From NCBI RefSeq assembly GCF_900106745.1, contig NZ_FNNV01000008.1:62001-126000 (forward strand): DNA of 64,000 nucleotides. The letters run 5' to 3'. A program made the position numbers and the translations under genes. Shown here piece after piece: positions 51,221-59,649 of this stretch. The notes under the pieces were generated by a model. The model did not search any database, was not told the DNA's origin, and saw only the letters and a list, made by a program, of their open reading frames with translations. The first letter of the stretch is position 1, and each line of letters starts with the position of its first letter. Source of the stretch: Paenibacillus sp. CF384. Lineage in GTDB: Bacteria > Bacillota > Bacilli > Paenibacillales > Paenibacillaceae.

Positions 51221-51523
51221 ATGAGCAAGTACGCCATGTTCGGAAAATTAACGGCCTATGAGGGAAAACGGGAAGAACTCGCGGAGATGATGTTGGCATC
51301 CAGCGAGACATTGAACGATATGGAAGGCTGCATCTATTATATCCTGCATGCGGCTGAAGACGATCCTAACGATCTTTGGATCTCGGAGTTGTGGGAGAGC
51401 CCTGAGGCACATGCCGCATCGTTGAAGAACGAAAAGGTGCTGGAGTTGATTGGGCGTTGCCGGCATTTAATCGCAGGAGTCAGTGCTATAAAGGTTCGGC
51501 CGCTCGGGGGGAAAGGATTTTAG
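51221..51523 (+). CDS. Antibiotic-biosynthesis-monooxygenase (ABM) fold protein
   Basis: The 100-residue dimeric ferredoxin-like ABM-domain protein has K-Y-A-M-F-G-K-L-T-A-Y-E-G-K-R-E-E-L at the start and W-I-S-E-L-W-E-S-P-E-A-H in the middle. Family members are small quinol monooxygenases, haem-degrading enzymes or of unknown use; the class cannot be narrowed. AAAGGAAG precedes ATG 51221. It is flanked by a hairpin repeat downstream. Confidence 0.82.
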   Translation: MSKYAMFGKLTAYEGKREELAEMMLASSETLNDMEGCIYYILHAAEDDPNDLWISELWESPEAHAASLKNEKVLELIGRCRHLIAGVSAIKVRPLGGKGF

Positions 51524-51544
51524 ATCAATCGATACTTCTTTCAA

Positions 51545-51625
51545 ATAGCAGAAAACGATAGTCCAACAACAGGCTGCCGAATTATTATTCGGTAGCCTGC
51601 TCTACTTACGAAAGCAGCATATTTA
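51545..51625. repeat. Dispersed hairpin repeat between convergent genes
   Basis: AAACGATAGTCCAAC is a partial left unit; CAGGCTGCCGAA (51570-51581) pairs with TTCGGTAGCCTG (51588-51599). It can terminate both convergent transcripts. Confidence 0.75.
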
Positions 51626-51662
51626 AGTATAACCGATACAACGGGTCCCCAAATACGACAGC

Positions 51663-52646
51663 TTACCCCTCGAACGGATAGACAAGCCCCCACTGGGCTC
51701 TTAAGGTATCCAACGTCTCGGCGACCGCGATCGATTCGTCGAGCGTGATCAAGGCGTTCTCCTTCCGGCCAGACCGTAAATCTTCATGTACAGCTGTAAA
51801 TTCGTAGCCGAATCCTTCTCCGGTCCGTTCATCCTTGATTGTGTCCTCAAGCCGATCCCCTATGAACAATCTGGCTTCTCTAGGGGACCAGAACCGCGGA
51901 ACTTCAATATGGCCCTTGGTTCCGATGATGCGAACCTCTTGCGGCGTCGAAGTCGAGATGGAAGAGAAGAGCGAAGCCATCTGTCCGTTCTCATATTCTA
52001 GCAAGCATGCCATTCGGGCATCCACTCCAGTAGAAGTAGAGCGGGAACGACTGAGAACCTCGACGGGCTTGGAGCCAAAAACCATAGAGGCGTAGGAGAC
52101 TGCGTAAACGCCGACATCGAGCAGACTGCCCCCGGCCATATCGGGATTGAACAAGCGCGATTGAGGGTTCTCCGCAGCAGAGAATCCGAAGTCCGCCGTT
52201 AAGTAATGCACGTCTCCGATGGTGCCGTCCGAAACCCACTGCATGACTTTGCGCGTTACCGGGAAGAATCGGGTCCACATCGCTTCCATAAGGTACGTTC
52301 CGGTTTCTCTCGCTTTCTCAACCATCTTCCGAACCTGCGCGGCATTCGGAGCAAATGGCTTCTCACATAACACCGGTTTGCCTAATTCAAGTGCCAAACA
52401 AGCATGTTCCATATGGAGATGGTGCGGCGTGGCGATGTAGATGGCATCCACCTCCGGGTTCCGGATCATGGCTTCGCAGTCGGTGTAAGCCTTTGCACCG
52501 TAAGGCTGCGCTAACTGCACCGCATTAGCTTCCGTACGGGAAAACACAGCGACCAATTTAGCATCGCTCAATTCCTTGAAGTCGTTCATAACTCGCTTCG
52601 TAATTCCACCTGCTCCAATAAATCCCCAACCAATTACAGATTTCAT
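51663..52646 (-). CDS. Gfo/Idh/MocA family oxidoreductase
   Basis: The 327-residue NAD(P)-dependent dehydrogenase has an N-terminal Rossmann motif (G-F-I-G-A-G-G-I), the family's E-K-P signature (V-L-C-E-K-P-F-A), and a C-terminal substrate domain with G-G-S-L-L-D-V-G-V-Y. Relatives oxidise sugars, inositols or bile pigments. No pathway partner is adjacent, so the substrate is open. It is on the minus strand with a promoter beyond 52646. Confidence 0.85.
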   Translation of the reverse strand: MKSVIGWGFIGAGGITKRVMNDFKELSDAKLVAVFSRTEANAVQLAQPYGAKAYTDCEAMIRNPEVDAIYIATPHHLHMEHACLALELGKPVLCEKPFAPNAAQVRKMVEKARETGTYLMEAMWTRFFPVTRKVMQWVSDGTIGDVHYLTADFGFSAAENPQSRLFNPDMAGGSLLDVGVYAVSYASMVFGSKPVEVLSRSRSTSTGVDARMACLLEYENGQMASLFSSISTSTPQEVRIIGTKGHIEVPRFWSPREARLFIGDRLEDTIKDERTGEGFGYEFTAVHEDLRSGRKENALITLDESIAVAETLDTLRAQWGLVYPFEG

Positions 52647-52853
52647 GGGCTCACTCCGTTCTTTCGCTTCTTCCGCCGACCCTCAGGGGCTCAGCCATAA
52701 GATTAATTTACCATGGCCCAGACAAGGAGGCTATCTTAACTTAAGCCGAATGCAAGGAAAGTTAGCATTCAACGGGCAGGTTAACGCAACTTTGTTTTAT
52801 TTCTTTCGTATTTTCATTATCTGGAATATCTGCTGTTTATCGGAGGCGAACCA

Positions 52854-53657
52854 TGAAAAAAAAGTATTTATGTATCACAGTTATGTTTGTTCTGCTGTTA
52901 ACCGTTCTAGCTAGTGGGATGCAACAATGAAACAACTGATGAACAAAAAGCAATACGAGTTGCAAATAAATACAAAGAAATTGAATATAAAGTGGATGAT
53001 TACACGAAAATAGAATTCCCTGAAAGTTATCTAGCAAAAGGTGATGAGATAAAACCATTTATGACGGATGAATTCTATATAGGTAAAATGACAAGTAGGG
53101 AACGGTAAAGCCTCTGGTGGATATCTAAGCTTGTTAATAGGCACTATGGACATTAAACCAAAAGCGATAGTTTCTTGTTTTGGACATGATATTCTAGGGG
53201 AATGGGCGACGAAACCGAGTGAACATTTCCGCCAACAATATGAAATCGTTGATAAGCAAAGCGCCTATCAATTCATAGGGGAACAAGAAATAACGAATGG
53301 TCAGTGGGAAGAACGGGGCAATTTATTATTTTATTGTTTTCAGCAAGGTGTTTGGGTTAATGAAGTGAGCGGATTCGATCCGGCTAATGATTATCATAAA
53401 TTAACACAATATAGCCCTATTCATAATATCACTGCGGAGTATCCGCCTACGTTATTTCTACATGGAGATCAAGATAAAATAACGCCATATGAGCAATCGG
53501 TGATGATGTATAAGAAGCTTCAAGAACATGGAGTATATACTGAGTTGATAACGATTGAAGGAGTGGATCATGATTTTGATCGAAATTTTATGATCCGATG
53601 GTTCAAAGTGCGTTTCAAAATGTTGTTGATTTTTTAAGAACACATTTATGCAAGTAA
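52854..53657 (+). pseudogene. Decayed alpha/beta-hydrolase lipoprotein gene
   Basis: Three lesions break one gene. ATG 52854 starts a lipoprotein signal whose lipobox (L-A-S-G-C) is split by an extra G in the GGG at 52916-52918. The middle frame stops at 53106-53108 after only about 60 residues, and the next piece begins at G-K-A-S-G-G-Y-L in a different frame, so the segment with the H-G-G-G oxyanion loop is missing. The end continues as D-P-M-V-Q-S-A-F-Q-N-V-V-D-F-L only if a T is added to the T4 run at 53586-53589, ending at TAA 53655-53657. The acid and histidine loops (H-G-D-Q-D, G-V-D-H-D-F) are still visible. Surely non-functional. Confidence 0.75.
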
Positions 53658-53786
53658 TTCTCAGAAATGGCGCAGCAGTTTAGTTCAAATTAAGTATAGT
53701 AATCGCACTCATGAAAATGTAGTATTTTGAGGGAATGAAATCGTAATATTCTTTTCAATAAAATGCAAGTTGAGGAGTGTTGTTAG

Positions 53787-54299
53787 ATGTATTATGAAAA
53801 TTGGTATGAAAAACTCGATATGGAGAAGAAAGCCCAAGCGGACTCACTGATTGACAAAGTACACAGAATTACTCCAAATTCTGAAAAAATAAAAGCGTTG
53901 GGTATTGCATATTTAGAAATCGAAAGGAATTCACCAGCTCTGTCGGAGTACAGATTTATTCAATATCTTAAAAAAAGCCTTGCTGATTACGATAAAAACC
54001 CGTCAGACCGTGCAAGGTCCCTTGAGAAAAATGGATACCCATTAATTAAAGAGATCATTCATAAAGTGAATAATGCAGGTATTTCTGCCGGAGAGTTGAT
54101 GACTCTTTTGAAAGTATTTCATTATGAAGGAATCATGGACACGTTCTATCGATTTGAACACACCTATATGGATGATTTAGATGATTCTGAATTTCCATCG
54201 TTTGTTATTTCAGAAGTTGGCACAGATGGTGAGTTGACTGGACGAATGGTCAATGTGTACGGATGGTTATCAGAACTAAATCCTAGTAATATATCTTGA
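53787..54299 (+). CDS. Hypothetical helical protein
   Basis: The 170-residue cytoplasmic protein starts M-Y-Y-E-N-W-Y-E-K-L with TTGAGGAGTG upstream. It is rich in charged helices and ends in a V-Y-G-W-L motif. No domain is recognised. It lies alone between a dead hydrolase gene and an oxidoreductase gene. Confidence 0.55.
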   Translation: MYYENWYEKLDMEKKAQADSLIDKVHRITPNSEKIKALGIAYLEIERNSPALSEYRFIQYLKKSLADYDKNPSDRARSLEKNGYPLIKEIIHKVNNAGISAGELMTLLKVFHYEGIMDTFYRFEHTYMDDLDDSEFPSFVISEVGTDGELTGRMVNVYGWLSELNPSNIS

Positions 54300-54408
54300 T
54301 ATTGATTACTTACGAGCAAGATTAAGGGGGAAGTGAACCAATGGTTCTCTTTTGCTCAGCTCTAATACATATGGACGCCATATTGGTGGTCAAGGGAGAG
54401 GCGCATCT

Positions 54409-55161
54409 GTGCAGAATTTATTTGGGAAGGTTGCTCTTGTAACTGGGGCTAGTTCGGGAATCGGCAGAGCTACTGCGGAATTAATGGCATCTAGAGGCGC
54501 TAAGGTCGCTATCCATTATCGCGATAACATAAAAGGGGCCACGGAAGTGCTTATGGCTATTCGTGAATCGGGTGGCGATTGTATTGCTGTTCAAGCCGAT
54601 GTAACCCAAAAAGATCAAGTAGAGACAATGGTTCAAGAGGTTGTTTCCACTTTTGGGGCCGTAGATATACTGGTAAATAACGCCGGAGGGGGCGTCAAGA
54701 AGAGCACATTTATGGATATGACGGAACAATTATGGGAGGAGACCTATGCGTTAAACGTAAAAAGCATCCTTTTTTGTTCCCAGGCTGCATTGAATCATAT
54801 GATCCCGCAAAAATCAGGCAAAATAATTAATCTTTCTTCAGCAGCGGCTCGTCTTGGAGGCGCAGGCGAAAGTATCCATTATGCCTCAGCGAAAGGGGCC
54901 GTAAATACCTTGACGGTCGGTATGTCCAGAGAACTTATCGAATATGGGATTATCGTTAATGGAATAGCCCCCGGTATGGTGGATACGCCATTTCATGAAA
55001 AATTTGCTCCCGATGAGAATCGTCTAGAACGGCTGGTCGCTTCCGTTCCTGTTCAACGCGCTGCAAGTCCTGTGGAAATTGCGGAAGTAATCTGTTTCCT
55101 TGCTTCGGATGCGGCGAATTATGTGTTGGGGGAAACCATCACTGTCAGCGGAGGAAGATGA
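54409..55161 (+). CDS. Short-chain dehydrogenase/reductase (FabG-like)
   Basis: The 250-residue classical SDR has the cofactor motif T-G-A-S-S-G-I-G (12-19), N-N-A-G-G, a catalytic Ser in N-L-S-S-A-A, Y158-A-S-A-K162, and the C-terminal L-G-E-T-I-T-V-S-G-G. This is the pattern of 3-oxoacyl-ACP reductases and glucose dehydrogenase-like enzymes. GTG 54409 is chosen because it yields the standard length and has GGGAGAGG upstream; the open frame back to 54352 adds an unlikely tail. It is followed 35 nt later by a tiny membrane protein gene. Confidence 0.85.
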   Translation: MQNLFGKVALVTGASSGIGRATAELMASRGAKVAIHYRDNIKGATEVLMAIRESGGDCIAVQADVTQKDQVETMVQEVVSTFGAVDILVNNAGGGVKKSTFMDMTEQLWEETYALNVKSILFCSQAALNHMIPQKSGKIINLSSAAARLGGAGESIHYASAKGAVNTLTVGMSRELIEYGIIVNGIAPGMVDTPFHEKFAPDENRLERLVASVPVQRAASPVEIAEVICFLASDAANYVLGETITVSGGR

Positions 55162-55196
55162 TGTGCAATAGTAAAGAAATGGAGTGATCTATTGAA

Positions 55197-55352
55197 TTGA
55201 AAGATGTCGGAATCTACATAAGCATTGGAATTGCATTTGGTGCCGCGTTTGGAGCAGCATTTGATAATATAAGTCTTGGAATTGTTTTCGGAATGTTAGT
55301 TGGATTAGTAATAGGATTGTTTAGAAATAGCAGAATGGCTGACGATAGCTGA
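55197..55352 (+). CDS. Glycine-zipper microprotein
   Basis: A 51-residue protein from TTG 55197 (GGAGTG 10 nt upstream) to TGA 55350. It has two glycine-rich hydrophobic helices (I-S-I-G-I-A-F-G-A-A-F-G-A and G-I-V-F-G-M-L-V-G-L-V-I-G) and a short polar tail. This pattern is a glycine zipper, as in many small membrane proteins of Paenibacillus. It may be co-transcribed with the SDR gene. Confidence 0.6.
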   Translation: MKDVGIYISIGIAFGAAFGAAFDNISLGIVFGMLVGLVIGLFRNSRMADDS

Positions 55353-55362
55353 ATGGAAACAC

Positions 55363-55425
55363 AACGGCAGCCGGCATACGATCGGCTGCCGTTTTCCATT
55401 GAAGTAACGGGCTGTGTAGCTCAAC
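55363..55425. repeat. Dispersed hairpin repeat with terminator
   Basis: AACGGCAGCCG (55363-55373) pairs exactly with CGGCTGCCGTT (55383-55393), followed by TTT, then right unit GTAACGGGCTGTGTAGCTCAA. Confidence 0.8.
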
Positions 55426-55499
55426 AGCTGTCCGTACATTTACCAATTAATAAACTTACAAATTTAAGATAAAATGATTTATATAACTACGGAATTAAG

Positions 55500-55820
55500 G
55501 TGAAAATTATACTTCTTAGAGCTGCACTTCATAAGGAATCTGAGATCGAAATGGATCCAATGATTATTGGATTGTCTTCGATCCCAATTGCATTACTTGG
55601 TCTCTTTTTATTTTGTTTTCCTGATTTGGTTTTCAGGTTTTTTACTTTTAGCGCCTATAGATCAATGAAACCAAATCATGAATTTGAAGAGAATATTCAG
55701 TACAAAGAACCAAGTAAATTATCTTTAAGGTTAATAAAAATATTCGGATTGTTCTTATTTCTTTTTGGAGTATATCTATTTTGGTTTGCAGAGGACTTTT
55801 ATAACTTTTGGTTTAGCTAA
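55500..55820 (+). CDS. Small two-pass membrane protein
   Basis: The product has up to 106 residues. Two hydrophobic segments (P-M-I-I-G-L-S-S-I-P-I-A-L-L-G and I-F-G-L-F-L-F-L-F-G-V-Y) flank a polar loop with E-E-N-I-Q-Y-K-E-P-S-K. The start is ambiguous: GTG 55500 has little ribosome binding site, ATG 55551 follows AAGGAA at long spacing and gives a tidy membrane protein of 89 residues. Function is unknown. Confidence 0.5.
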   Translation: MKIILLRAALHKESEIEMDPMIIGLSSIPIALLGLFLFCFPDLVFRFFTFSAYRSMKPNHEFEENIQYKEPSKLSLRLIKIFGLFLFLFGVYLFWFAEDFYNFWFS

Positions 55821-55854
55821 ACGCTAGCGAAATCACGATTCATTTGTCTGAACT

Positions 55855-55885
55855 TATTGAACGAACGGATCACGATAGTTCAAGA
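55855..55885. repeat. Solo repeat unit
   Basis: TTGAACGAACGGATCACGAT and the following AGTTCAA form one unit whose ends (TTGAAC/GTTCAA) are inverted repeats. The gene-free stretch 55821-56153 contains this and the full copy at 56010; nothing else is seen. Confidence 0.65.
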
Positions 55886-56009
55886 AAGACAATTGGAGAA
55901 TATTAAGAACATAATTGGGAAGTGATAGTTCATCACATACTAATGAGACTATCCAAGTAAGGACGGAATTGAAATTACAGTATTTTTCAAGTGGCACTGC
56001 TCCATCTTA

Positions 56010-56100
56010 TCGTTGCGCTAACTGGCACGATGACAACCAAAGAACAGGCTGCCGACGTAAATCGGCGGTCTGTTCCGCTAACGGGGCAGTTTAGTTGAAT
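56010..56100. repeat. Dispersed hairpin repeat, full copy
   Basis: Left unit CTAACTGGCACGATGACAAC, hairpin GAACAGGCTGCCG (56042-56054) with CGGCGGTCTGTTC (56063-56075), right unit CTAACGGGGCAGTTTAGTTG. One of the most complete copies; a GATAAAATG -10-like box follows at about 56110. Confidence 0.85.
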
Positions 56101-56153
56101 AGAGAGAAATGATAAAATGAAGAAAGCTACGGACAAAAAATGGGGGGAACTTC

Positions 56154-56528
56154 ATGTGGTATGACAATTTAAGTGAAAATACATTTATCAAAATGTTATA
56201 CAAAGATGTACCTCCACTAAAGAACCTGAGAATTGAAGAAATTAAAATCTCTCGTGAAGGAGATAGAATTACCATCGGTTTTGATTTGCCTGTATTTGCT
56301 GATAATCCACCTAAAAAATGGATTGAGGGGGGTTATACAACTGTTTTTGTGGAGCTCGACTTTTTTGATATTCAAGAAATTACTTTGAGGTCAAGCAACA
56401 ACACATATAGAGGAAATATTGATATCGAAAAAGATGACTTAGGATTTATTAATATCAATATATCGGGAACAGTTGAAGCAACAATAAAGGCAGGTTCCGG
56501 TCTATTTCAATCTGTTCGTGGATTTTAA
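56154..56528 (+). CDS. Immunity protein 50 (Imm50) family
   Basis: The 124-residue protein matches the Imm50 pattern: M-W-Y-D-N-L-S-E-N-T-F-I at the start, L-R-I-E-E-I-K-I-S-R-E-G-D, G-F-D-L-P-V-F-A-D-N-P-P-K-K-W, then F-D-I-Q-E-I-T-L. Imm50 proteins protect against toxin domains of polymorphic toxin systems. No toxin gene is near, so this would be an orphan immunity gene guarding against toxins of related strains. The start is ATG 56154, with a GGGGGGAA ribosome binding site. Confidence 0.78.
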   Translation: MWYDNLSENTFIKMLYKDVPPLKNLRIEEIKISREGDRITIGFDLPVFADNPPKKWIEGGYTTVFVELDFFDIQEITLRSSNNTYRGNIDIEKDDLGFININISGTVEATIKAGSGLFQSVRGF

Positions 56529-56534
56529 ACCTTT

Positions 56535-56625
56535 TGATTGAACTAACGGATACTATAGTTCAATCAATACAGGGGCAGCAGATCAGAGGATCTGCTGCCC
56601 CTTTTGTTGAATTAAGGGGCAGAAT
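56535..56625. repeat. Dispersed hairpin repeat, full copy
   Basis: ATTGAACTA...TAGTTCAAT (56538-56564) forms the left unit; AGGGGCAGCAGATC (56571-56584) pairs perfectly with GATCTGCTGCCCCT (56589-56602), then TTTTG and the right unit TTAAGGGGCAGAATTATCG. An efficient terminator. Confidence 0.85.
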
Positions 56626-56699
56626 TATCGTAAAGGAAAATGTTGTAAGTTGGGCGAATTAGGTCTATAACAATCTTTTATTGAAAGGAGAAATAGAGG

Positions 56700-57284
56700 A
56701 TGCTTGACACCAGCTTTGCTTTTATCACAATATCCGTGCTAGGAGCACCCATTCTAATCATTATCAATCTGCTCTTCAAAAAACGATTAATCTTCCATGT
56801 TATCAGTGTATTGGCCTTAATATATGGGGGTGCGGTTATTTCTGTTACGTTTTTTCCCATGCCTATAGACCAGCGTTTAATTGCGGATATGAAAACAAGT
56901 GGTGTTGTCCTTTCATATAACCTCATTCCGTTTAAGAGTATCTCCGGATCGCTCAATCATTTTTATTATATGGTCGGTATCCGCAATGTCTTAGGAAATT
57001 TACTTTTACTGCTTCCTTTTGGTGCACTCTTATGGATAGTGAAGGTTAAAACAGTGGGGAGAGCACTCCTATATGGACTACTGGTATCTCTCGCAATTGA
57101 GGCAATGCAGTTGGCCATATCTCTTCTTTCCCTCGGTATAAGATCAGCCGATGTAGATGATTTAATTTTAAACAGCGCGGGGACCCTTATCGGATTCTTA
57201 TTATGCCGATCCGTTTATCAGATTGTAAGGAGCATAAGGCGAACACCTGTAAGGGATAAATCATTAAGTAATAGAGTGAGTTAG
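56700..57284 (+). CDS. VanZ family membrane protein
   Basis: The 194-residue protein has five hydrophobic segments with the VanZ pattern: F-F-P-M-P, N-L-I-P-F-K-S, N-V-L-G-N-L-L-L-L-L-P-F-G, E-A-M-Q-L, and R-S-A-D-V-D-D-L-I-L-N-S-A-G. VanZ in Tn1546 gives low-level teicoplanin resistance by an unknown mechanism; chromosomal homologues are widespread. GAAAGGAGAAAT precedes ATG 56700. A lipoprotein gene follows after 9 nt and may be co-transcribed. Confidence 0.85.
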   Translation: MLDTSFAFITISVLGAPILIIINLLFKKRLIFHVISVLALIYGGAVISVTFFPMPIDQRLIADMKTSGVVLSYNLIPFKSISGSLNHFYYMVGIRNVLGNLLLLLPFGALLWIVKVKTVGRALLYGLLVSLAIEAMQLAISLLSLGIRSADVDDLILNSAGTLIGFLLCRSVYQIVRSIRRTPVRDKSLSNRVS

Positions 57285-57293
57285 GGGGAAAAG

Positions 57294-57815
57294 ATGGAGA
57301 AATTAATAGTCGGATTACTGTTAATTTTAAGTGTACTTAGCATTACAGGCTGCAATAAACAGAGGGAAGTTGTTGAATCGAAGCCTGCAAGCGTTACTTA
57401 TACGGGTTACATAACAAAAATAACCACAGATCGTATTCTCGTAGCGTCGGAAAGGAAAATGACTGGAAGCGAGATGTACGATGCCATGTGGCTTGGTGTC
57501 TCCGACCGAAGTCTTGCCATCGGTCAACGCGTAAAGGCTACGCTCGACGGAGATATTGATAGTTCTTACCCTGGTGTTGGTTCGGCTAGCAGCGTCGTTG
57601 TCGTCCCGATTCCGATCGTGAGTGAAGCGAAGCTTAGACCGGAGCAAGCGTTAGCGCAGGCGATTGCCAGCAAATCTGAGTTGCAAGTCCCGATCGTCAC
57701 GAAGATCGTGTACGATGCGAGTACCGAAAAATGGGAGATCGGTCTGTTGGACGGCTTGGCTCCCGATCCGCATGAAGAAATCGTTATTATCAACGAAGAG
57801 AAGGCGGGCGGCTAA
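57294..57815 (+). CDS. DUF3221-like lipoprotein
   Basis: The 173-residue protein has a lipoprotein signal (S-I-T-G-C, Cys20). The mature part begins with T-G-Y-I-T-K-I-T-T-D-R-I-L-V-A, the strand pattern of DUF3221, then W-L-G-V-S-D-R-S-L-A-I-G-Q-R-V-K-A, an OB-like barrel. A C-terminal region (P-E-Q-A-L-A-Q-A-I-A-S) is unrelated to DUF3221 and unknown. It lies 9 nt after the vanZ-like gene. Confidence 0.75.
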   Translation: MEKLIVGLLLILSVLSITGCNKQREVVESKPASVTYTGYITKITTDRILVASERKMTGSEMYDAMWLGVSDRSLAIGQRVKATLDGDIDSSYPGVGSASSVVVVPIPIVSEAKLRPEQALAQAIASKSELQVPIVTKIVYDASTEKWEIGLLDGLAPDPHEEIVIINEEKAGG

Positions 57816-57915
57816 ATCATCATTAATATCGTATCAGTTGGTATGGAATAATATGGAGTTTACAGTGGTGCTGCCTAAACGGGGTACCTGTTTCGACGAG
57901 GAGCGGTGGTAGTAA

Positions 57916-58452
57916 GTGAAAAGAACAAAAGAAAAACAATACTTATTTTTTATTATCGTATTAATATTTGCACTATCGGCGTGCACTTCAAACCCAGATT
58001 TCGATTTGTATGAAGGAAAACCGTTGAGAATAGCTGTGGTTGGAGTACCTCCAAAAGTAAAAGAAGAACAAGTAAGTTTTATAAAGATTTCATTTGATGA
58101 AATGATAAGTGATAATTTGAAGGATTATGATGCGGTCTTTGTTATGAAAGAAAATCTTCTCGAAGCCGCTGAGAGTCAATATGCAGATTTTTACTTGAGT
58201 TCCATCATTCCAGTTTTTTTTATATCGACTAAAAGTCATGTTCCATTTACTGAAAAAGACATAGAATTTGAAGAGTCTTGGGGCTGGGCTCCTGGCAATA
58301 GCTACGCTGTTGGGGTTCTCTCATTACAAAAAAATCACACATTTAAACATTGGGAATTCGGTTTATACAATGATGAAAAAACTGATGCACATATAGAAGA
58401 TTTGTATTCAAGAATTTTTAAGACAATTGAAGAAAATAAACTTGAATTGTAA
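57916..58452 (+). CDS. Lipoprotein of unknown function
   Basis: The 178-residue protein has a lipobox L-S-A-C (Cys23) followed by a globular domain with P-L-R-I-A-V-V-G-V-P-P and W-G-W-A-P-G-N-S-Y. No family is recognised with certainty. GTG 57916 follows GAGGAG. The 100 nt upstream contain a fragmentary open frame (57853-57912) without a ribosome binding site. Confidence 0.65.
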   Translation: MKRTKEKQYLFFIIVLIFALSACTSNPDFDLYEGKPLRIAVVGVPPKVKEEQVSFIKISFDEMISDNLKDYDAVFVMKENLLEAAESQYADFYLSSIIPVFFISTKSHVPFTEKDIEFEESWGWAPGNSYAVGVLSLQKNHTFKHWEFGLYNDEKTDAHIEDLYSRIFKTIEENKLEL

Positions 58453-58529
58453 AGCGGTGATAAGCTTTTTATTATGCTAACAGGTACTTATGTGGAGTGA
58501 TTGCTGATTAAATTGGGGAGGGAAAACTG

Positions 58530-58766
58530 ATGCCTCACGGTCGAGTCAAATCCTATAATTATGAAGAAGGATATGGATGGATTTCAGTTGACGGTGTGAA
58601 AGATGTATGGGTGCATTTCTCTGGAATACATCCCGATACTATCCGATTTCCAACGGGATTCAAATTTCTCAAAGAGGGTCAGATAGTTGCCTTCGACCTT
58701 AGAGAAAACCCATTTTCAGTCGAACAAGCAAGAGTTGCCTTAAACCTCGTTATTATGTCAGATTAG
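58530..58766 (+). CDS. Cold-shock-domain-like protein
   Basis: The 78-residue protein has the cold-shock OB fold: G-R-V-K-S-Y, a divergent RNP1 (E-G-Y-G-W-I) and RNP2 (V-W-V-H-F-S-G-I), and I-V-A-F-D-L near the end. It differs from canonical CspB types (about 66 residues, K-G-F-G-F-I and V-F-V-H), so single-stranded nucleic-acid binding is likely but a classical cold-shock role is not assured. GGGAGGG lies before ATG 58530. Confidence 0.75.
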   Translation: MPHGRVKSYNYEEGYGWISVDGVKDVWVHFSGIHPDTIRFPTGFKFLKEGQIVAFDLRENPFSVEQARVALNLVIMSD

Positions 58767-58785
58767 GTATAAATACTGGAGTTCT

Positions 58786-58862
58786 TTAAACTAACGGGTC
58801 CGATAGATGGAAAAGAAAAGTAGTACAAGGCTATCCTAAAGGAGGCCTGTACTACTTTTTCT
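58786..58862. repeat. Dispersed repeat unit joined to an unrelated terminator
   Basis: Unit CTAACGGGTCCGATAG is followed by a stem of AAAAGTAGTACA (58816 onward) with TGTACTACTTTT (ending about 58859) and a T tract. The hairpin core differs from the usual AGGCTGCCG, showing that unit and hairpin can be exchanged. Confidence 0.65.
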
Positions 58863-58978
58863 TTATTAATAATTGAAATATGCCTATTAAGAGAATCACT
58901 ATAAATGCAACTTTCCAATCCTTGGAATCGTAAGGAGGGTAAGGTTTTTTATCTTTCAGAGTCTCTAGGAGGTGAGTT

Positions 58979-59521
58979 ATGAGGTCTAAAATAATCTTCT
59001 CAATAATAGCAGTAATTTTGTTGGTTTCCGTTCTAAGTGTGGTTTATTATAAAACGAATTATAAGATTCTTGATGAAGCAATAAGCGAATCAAACGTACC
59101 TATTGATGAAATTTTTCATACTACCGATTATAAAGGTTACACGATCATTTTTTATGGTAATGACGATACTTTATCAGTGGGATTAATTGAAAAGACCCCT
59201 CTGGGATATCGGTGGGGGTTTGGAGCAGGTAGTAAAATGTTTAACGAAGACAATCAAATTTTAACCAGAATGTTCAGCAACTTACAACCTAGAGAAATAA
59301 AAGCTGACGATGAACTTGTATCCCTAACATTTGGTGTCATTTACGAAGACGCAATAGAAAAAATAAAGATTAAATACAAAGACCAAAGTATCGCTGACGC
59401 GACAATTATCGAAACCAACAAAGGTCGAATATGGTATTGTTTCTCAAGTACACCTGTCAATTACGACCCCGACGTGACAAGGATATATAAGAATGGTACT
59501 GAAATATTGGGGTGGTATTGA
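58979..59521 (+). CDS. Membrane-anchored protein of unknown function
   Basis: The 180-residue protein has an N-terminal anchor (about 4-23) and an outer domain with Y-K-G-Y-T-I-I-F-Y-G and L-G-Y-R-W-G-F-G-A-G, a form seen in small anchored proteins of Bacillus and Paenibacillus. GGAGGTGA before ATG 58979 is an excellent ribosome binding site. Function is unknown. Confidence 0.65.
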   Translation: MRSKIIFSIIAVILLVSVLSVVYYKTNYKILDEAISESNVPIDEIFHTTDYKGYTIIFYGNDDTLSVGLIEKTPLGYRWGFGAGSKMFNEDNQILTRMFSNLQPREIKADDELVSLTFGVIYEDAIEKIKIKYKDQSIADATIIETNKGRIWYCFSSTPVNYDPDVTRIYKNGTEILGWY

Positions 59522-59605
59522 ACGAACGGGCACCATAGCTCAATAAACACAAAGATAAGGTATACGGAATAAAGGCAGCCCTTCGCTACGCTAACGGACA
59601 GTTTA
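59517..59605. repeat. Dispersed hairpin repeat, hairpin degraded
   Basis: Left unit TTGAACGAACGGGCACCATA, a degraded centre with GGCAGCC, then right unit CTAACGGACAGTTTAGTTCC. The left unit overlaps the end of the preceding gene. Confidence 0.65.
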
Positions 59606-59649
59606 GTTCCAATATATGGTACCATATGATAAGAATGGAGGTAATGTTG

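Noticed and set aside
54340-54445. Short open frame of 34 codons with AAGGGGGAAGTG upstream, before the SDR gene
   Set aside because: It overlaps the SDR start, has no recognisable composition of a leader peptide and no attenuator structure follows.
56700-57284. Antibiotic (glycopeptide) resistance from the VanZ homologue
   Set aside because: VanZ family proteins are widespread in chromosomes; no vanHAX, vanY or regulator genes are present, so resistance is not supported.
57853-57912. Nineteen-codon frame with GGGGTACC and TTTCGACGAGGAG, vaguely like the 3' part of tmRNA
   Set aside because: No tRNA-like domain, no tag reading frame and no proper flanking pairing.
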